Positions 62,204 through 64,000 of a stretch of 64,000 bases of DNA are shown one piece after another. The DNA comes from Mycoplasma parvum str. Indiana. GTDB lineage: Bacteria; Bacillota_I; Bacilli_A; Mycoplasmatales; Mycoplasmoidaceae. The position numbers were made by a program, and so were the translations under genes. Below the pieces are notes generated by a model that ran no database searches, was not told the DNA's origin, and saw only the letters and a program-made list of their open reading frames with translations. The stretch covers positions 124,001 to 188,000 of the forward strand of contig NC_022575.1 of NCBI RefSeq assembly GCF_000477415.1, written 5' to 3'. Position 1 is the stretch's first letter; each line of letters begins with the position of its first letter.

Positions 62204-63710
62204 ATGACTAAAAAATTATTTACTACTTTTACTGGAATTGGAAGTATTTTTGGGCTATCAATAGGTAATCACTTAAATCTTTTTTCTATTAATGAACTAA
62301 ACAAAGATAACAACCTCTTTGTCGGGGGGGAGCCAAAGTAATAATAGATTTGTTTTTAATAATCAAAAAGCGAGCATTCAAAATAAAAAGAAAGATTCTA
62401 AAAAAGAACAAGAATATAGCTTAGATAATTTTTGATTTAATGAATGACAATTTCAAAGTGAAGGGGCCAGTCAGCCTATTCATTTAATTACTAAAGATGG
62501 TTTAATTAAAGAAATTTCTTCTAAAATTCACAGTCAAAAAGTAAGAAATTTATGAGATGGTATACAAATTGATAACAAAAATAAATGATTTGGCAACAGA
62601 ACTATACCTTATTCTTCTGACAAATCTATTTATCCTTTTAAAAAAATAGAAAAAAATAGTTTTTTAAATATACAAGAAAAAATAAAAAATGTTATTTTGT
62701 CATTAAATTATTTTCAGTTATTGAATCTAAGTAAATGATTTCAAGATTTACCTGAAAAAGAAAAATGTGAAATATTAGATATTTTTATAGATTGTCAGGA
62801 ATTAAAACAACAAATAATAGGCAGTGGTTCTAAAAAGTTAATTAAAGATCATTTAAAAATTAATTTTGAAAAATTTAATAAATTAGCTTTGCAAAATTGA
62901 GAAGAAAATTTTCCTAAATTTTCTGAAGTGATAGGCTCTTCAGGAGTTTTATATATTAGTAAATTGAAAGGATTTGAACAACAAGTTGGAAGTATTATTG
63001 ATAAATGAATTGAAGAAGAAATGCAAAGATTGAAAGAAGGCAGAAAAACAAAACCTCCAAAAATGAATGGAATTTATTTTCTTGAAAAATGATTATTAAG
63101 GGAAAAATTTGGAGATGGTTGTGCCAAATATAGAAGAGAAAGTAAAGATGAACAAATGGTTTTTGGTGAGTGTTTGATGGAAAATATGGATAATTTTGTA
63201 GAACAATCTACTAAGGAATGGGAAAAATATTTAATACCAAAGGTTGTAGATGTAGTTAAAGCTGGAACTGTAATAAAAAATATGCCAGTATTTGCTCCTT
63301 CTAAAAATTATTCAAAAATTAATTTAAAAAAAGAAAAATTATTTCCAAACGAATCTATTAACTGATCAATTTTTTCTTCTGAACTTCAGAAAAAAGTTCA
63401 CAAATCATTTAAAAATAATGGTTATTGAAAAGGAGTTTTAGATACTAGTTGTAGCAATATAACTAGTGAAGGATTGATTTCTTTGTTTGTAGGTCTTATT
63501 GCTGGCGATCCTATAGAAAAAAGTGGATGTTATGAATTTTTTAATAATTTGATTTTTAAGGCCGGAGAAGAAAATAAAAGATTATGTCTTTTTGAAATTC
63601 CATCAATTAATTCTTATATACAAGAAAGTCAATTATTAGGTATTTTTAATATGTCCAGTTGAAAAAAGGGAAATAAATTTTGGGGTAAATGTGCTGATTT
63701 TGGACTTTAA
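62204..63710 (+). CDS. FGL-family exported protein 5, phase-OFF at G7
   Basis: ATG 62204 after TAA: MTKKLFTTFTGIGSIFGLSI. The G7 run 62324-62330 puts the frame off; as read, a 45-aa product ends at TAA 62339-62341. Six (or nine) G would give about 501 aa: NNQKASIQNKKKDSKKEQEY, WQFQSEGASQPIHLI, HSQKVRNLWDGIQIDNKNKW, EILDIFIDC, KRLCLFEIPSINSYIQE, end KCADFGL. The rest of the gene is uninterrupted, which favours phase-OFF rather than decay. Confidence 0.86.
62324..62330 (+). repeat. G7 tract, OFF state
   Basis: GTC GGG GGG GAG CCA AAG TAA; six or nine G restore AGC CAA AGT. Confidence 0.92.
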
Positions 63711-63808
63711 AATGCCAAAAATATTAGTTTAGTGGTGATGGTAATTAATATCTTTTTGACTATCGGAGAAGGCAATTATTTATCTACCAAAATATTCTTT
63801 TTTAAGCC

Positions 63809-64000
63809 ATTACGAAGAAGCTGTTATTTTCTTCCTTATTTTTAAGTGGCATTTTTTGGAACTTCTATAAATTCAAATTTAAATAATTGAGGCAATAAGC
63901 GAGAAGTATTAATTAAAAAGAAAAAATGAATTTAATGCCTTTAAAAATAATTTAGGCTATAAAAATATTCAAGTTGTTGAAAAAGAAAAAAGAGAGAATT
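63809..64000 (+). pseudogene. FGL-family gene, start of a frameshifted copy cut by the window end
   Basis: The frame TAA GCC ATT ACG AAG AAG CTG TTA aligns codon for codon with the starts TTG ACG AAG AAA (55902) and ATG ACT AAA AAA (62204), so ATT sits where others have TTG or ATG. After SSLFLSGI one extra T in a T6 run breaks the frame; the expected continuation FGTSINSNLNNWGNK lies in the next frame, and a further shift follows near 63925. Either a pseudogene or another slippage-controlled copy. Confidence 0.6.

Noticed and set aside
1-64000. Insertion sequences, prophage, integrases, tRNAs
   Set aside because: No transposase or integrase motifs and no convincing tRNA cloverleaf were seen by eye; a tRNAscan and HMM search would settle this.

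Overview
The window is AT-rich, reads UGA as tryptophan throughout (most genes run through many in-frame TGA codons), and carries one 16S rRNA gene whose variable and conserved blocks look like those of haemotrophic mycoplasmas (haemoplasmas). Together with a trpS gene, a Mycoplasma-type DUF31 serine protease pair, a type I restriction-modification (RM) system and dense arrays of exported paralogues of unknown function, this points to a wall-less, host-dependent, blood-dwelling Mollicute. All CDS below use translation table 4.

Layout. 1-2215: the tail of a DUF31 protease and two small membrane proteins. 2750-3828: trpS on the minus strand. 3992-5777: small membrane and secreted genes and the first 'CPxGG' family gene. 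5823-10896: overlapping hsdM and hsdR. 10941-26974: twelve tandem paralogues ending in KWRSF, interspersed with small membrane proteins and inserted between hsdMR and hsdS. 27104-29477: two tandem hsdS genes. 29497-30603: a divergent MRFKY-family gene. 30863-44288: a tandemly duplicated block of ten more CPxGG proteins with short divergent partner genes, some decayed. 44441-50370: five MRFKY-family coiled-coil proteins. About 50516-52026: 16S rRNA with no linked 23S. 52260-54254: a complete DUF31 protease. 54376-55633: two minus-strand coiled-coil proteins. 55902-64000: five or six large proteins ending in FGL.

Three themes link the genes. First, 22 G (or C) runs of 7-9 bases lie in N-terminal coding regions, between the two halves of both hsdS genes, or just upstream of start codons; an eight-base C run lies in hsdS2. 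These look like phase-variation switches, and five genes read as OFF in this sequence. Second, initiation looks unusual. The 16S 3' end lacks the CCUCC anti-Shine-Dalgarno, and many paralogues can only start at ATT, ATA, ATC or TTG, because an in-frame stop sits one to four codons upstream. Third, most products begin with a hydrophobic export segment, so the window looks like a surface-antigen factory whose output could be varied by G-run slippage, an adjustable RM system (possibly epigenetic) and hairpin-type attenuators.

Starts of non-ATG genes are inferred and may shift by a few codons. No function is claimed for the paralogous families beyond probable export.
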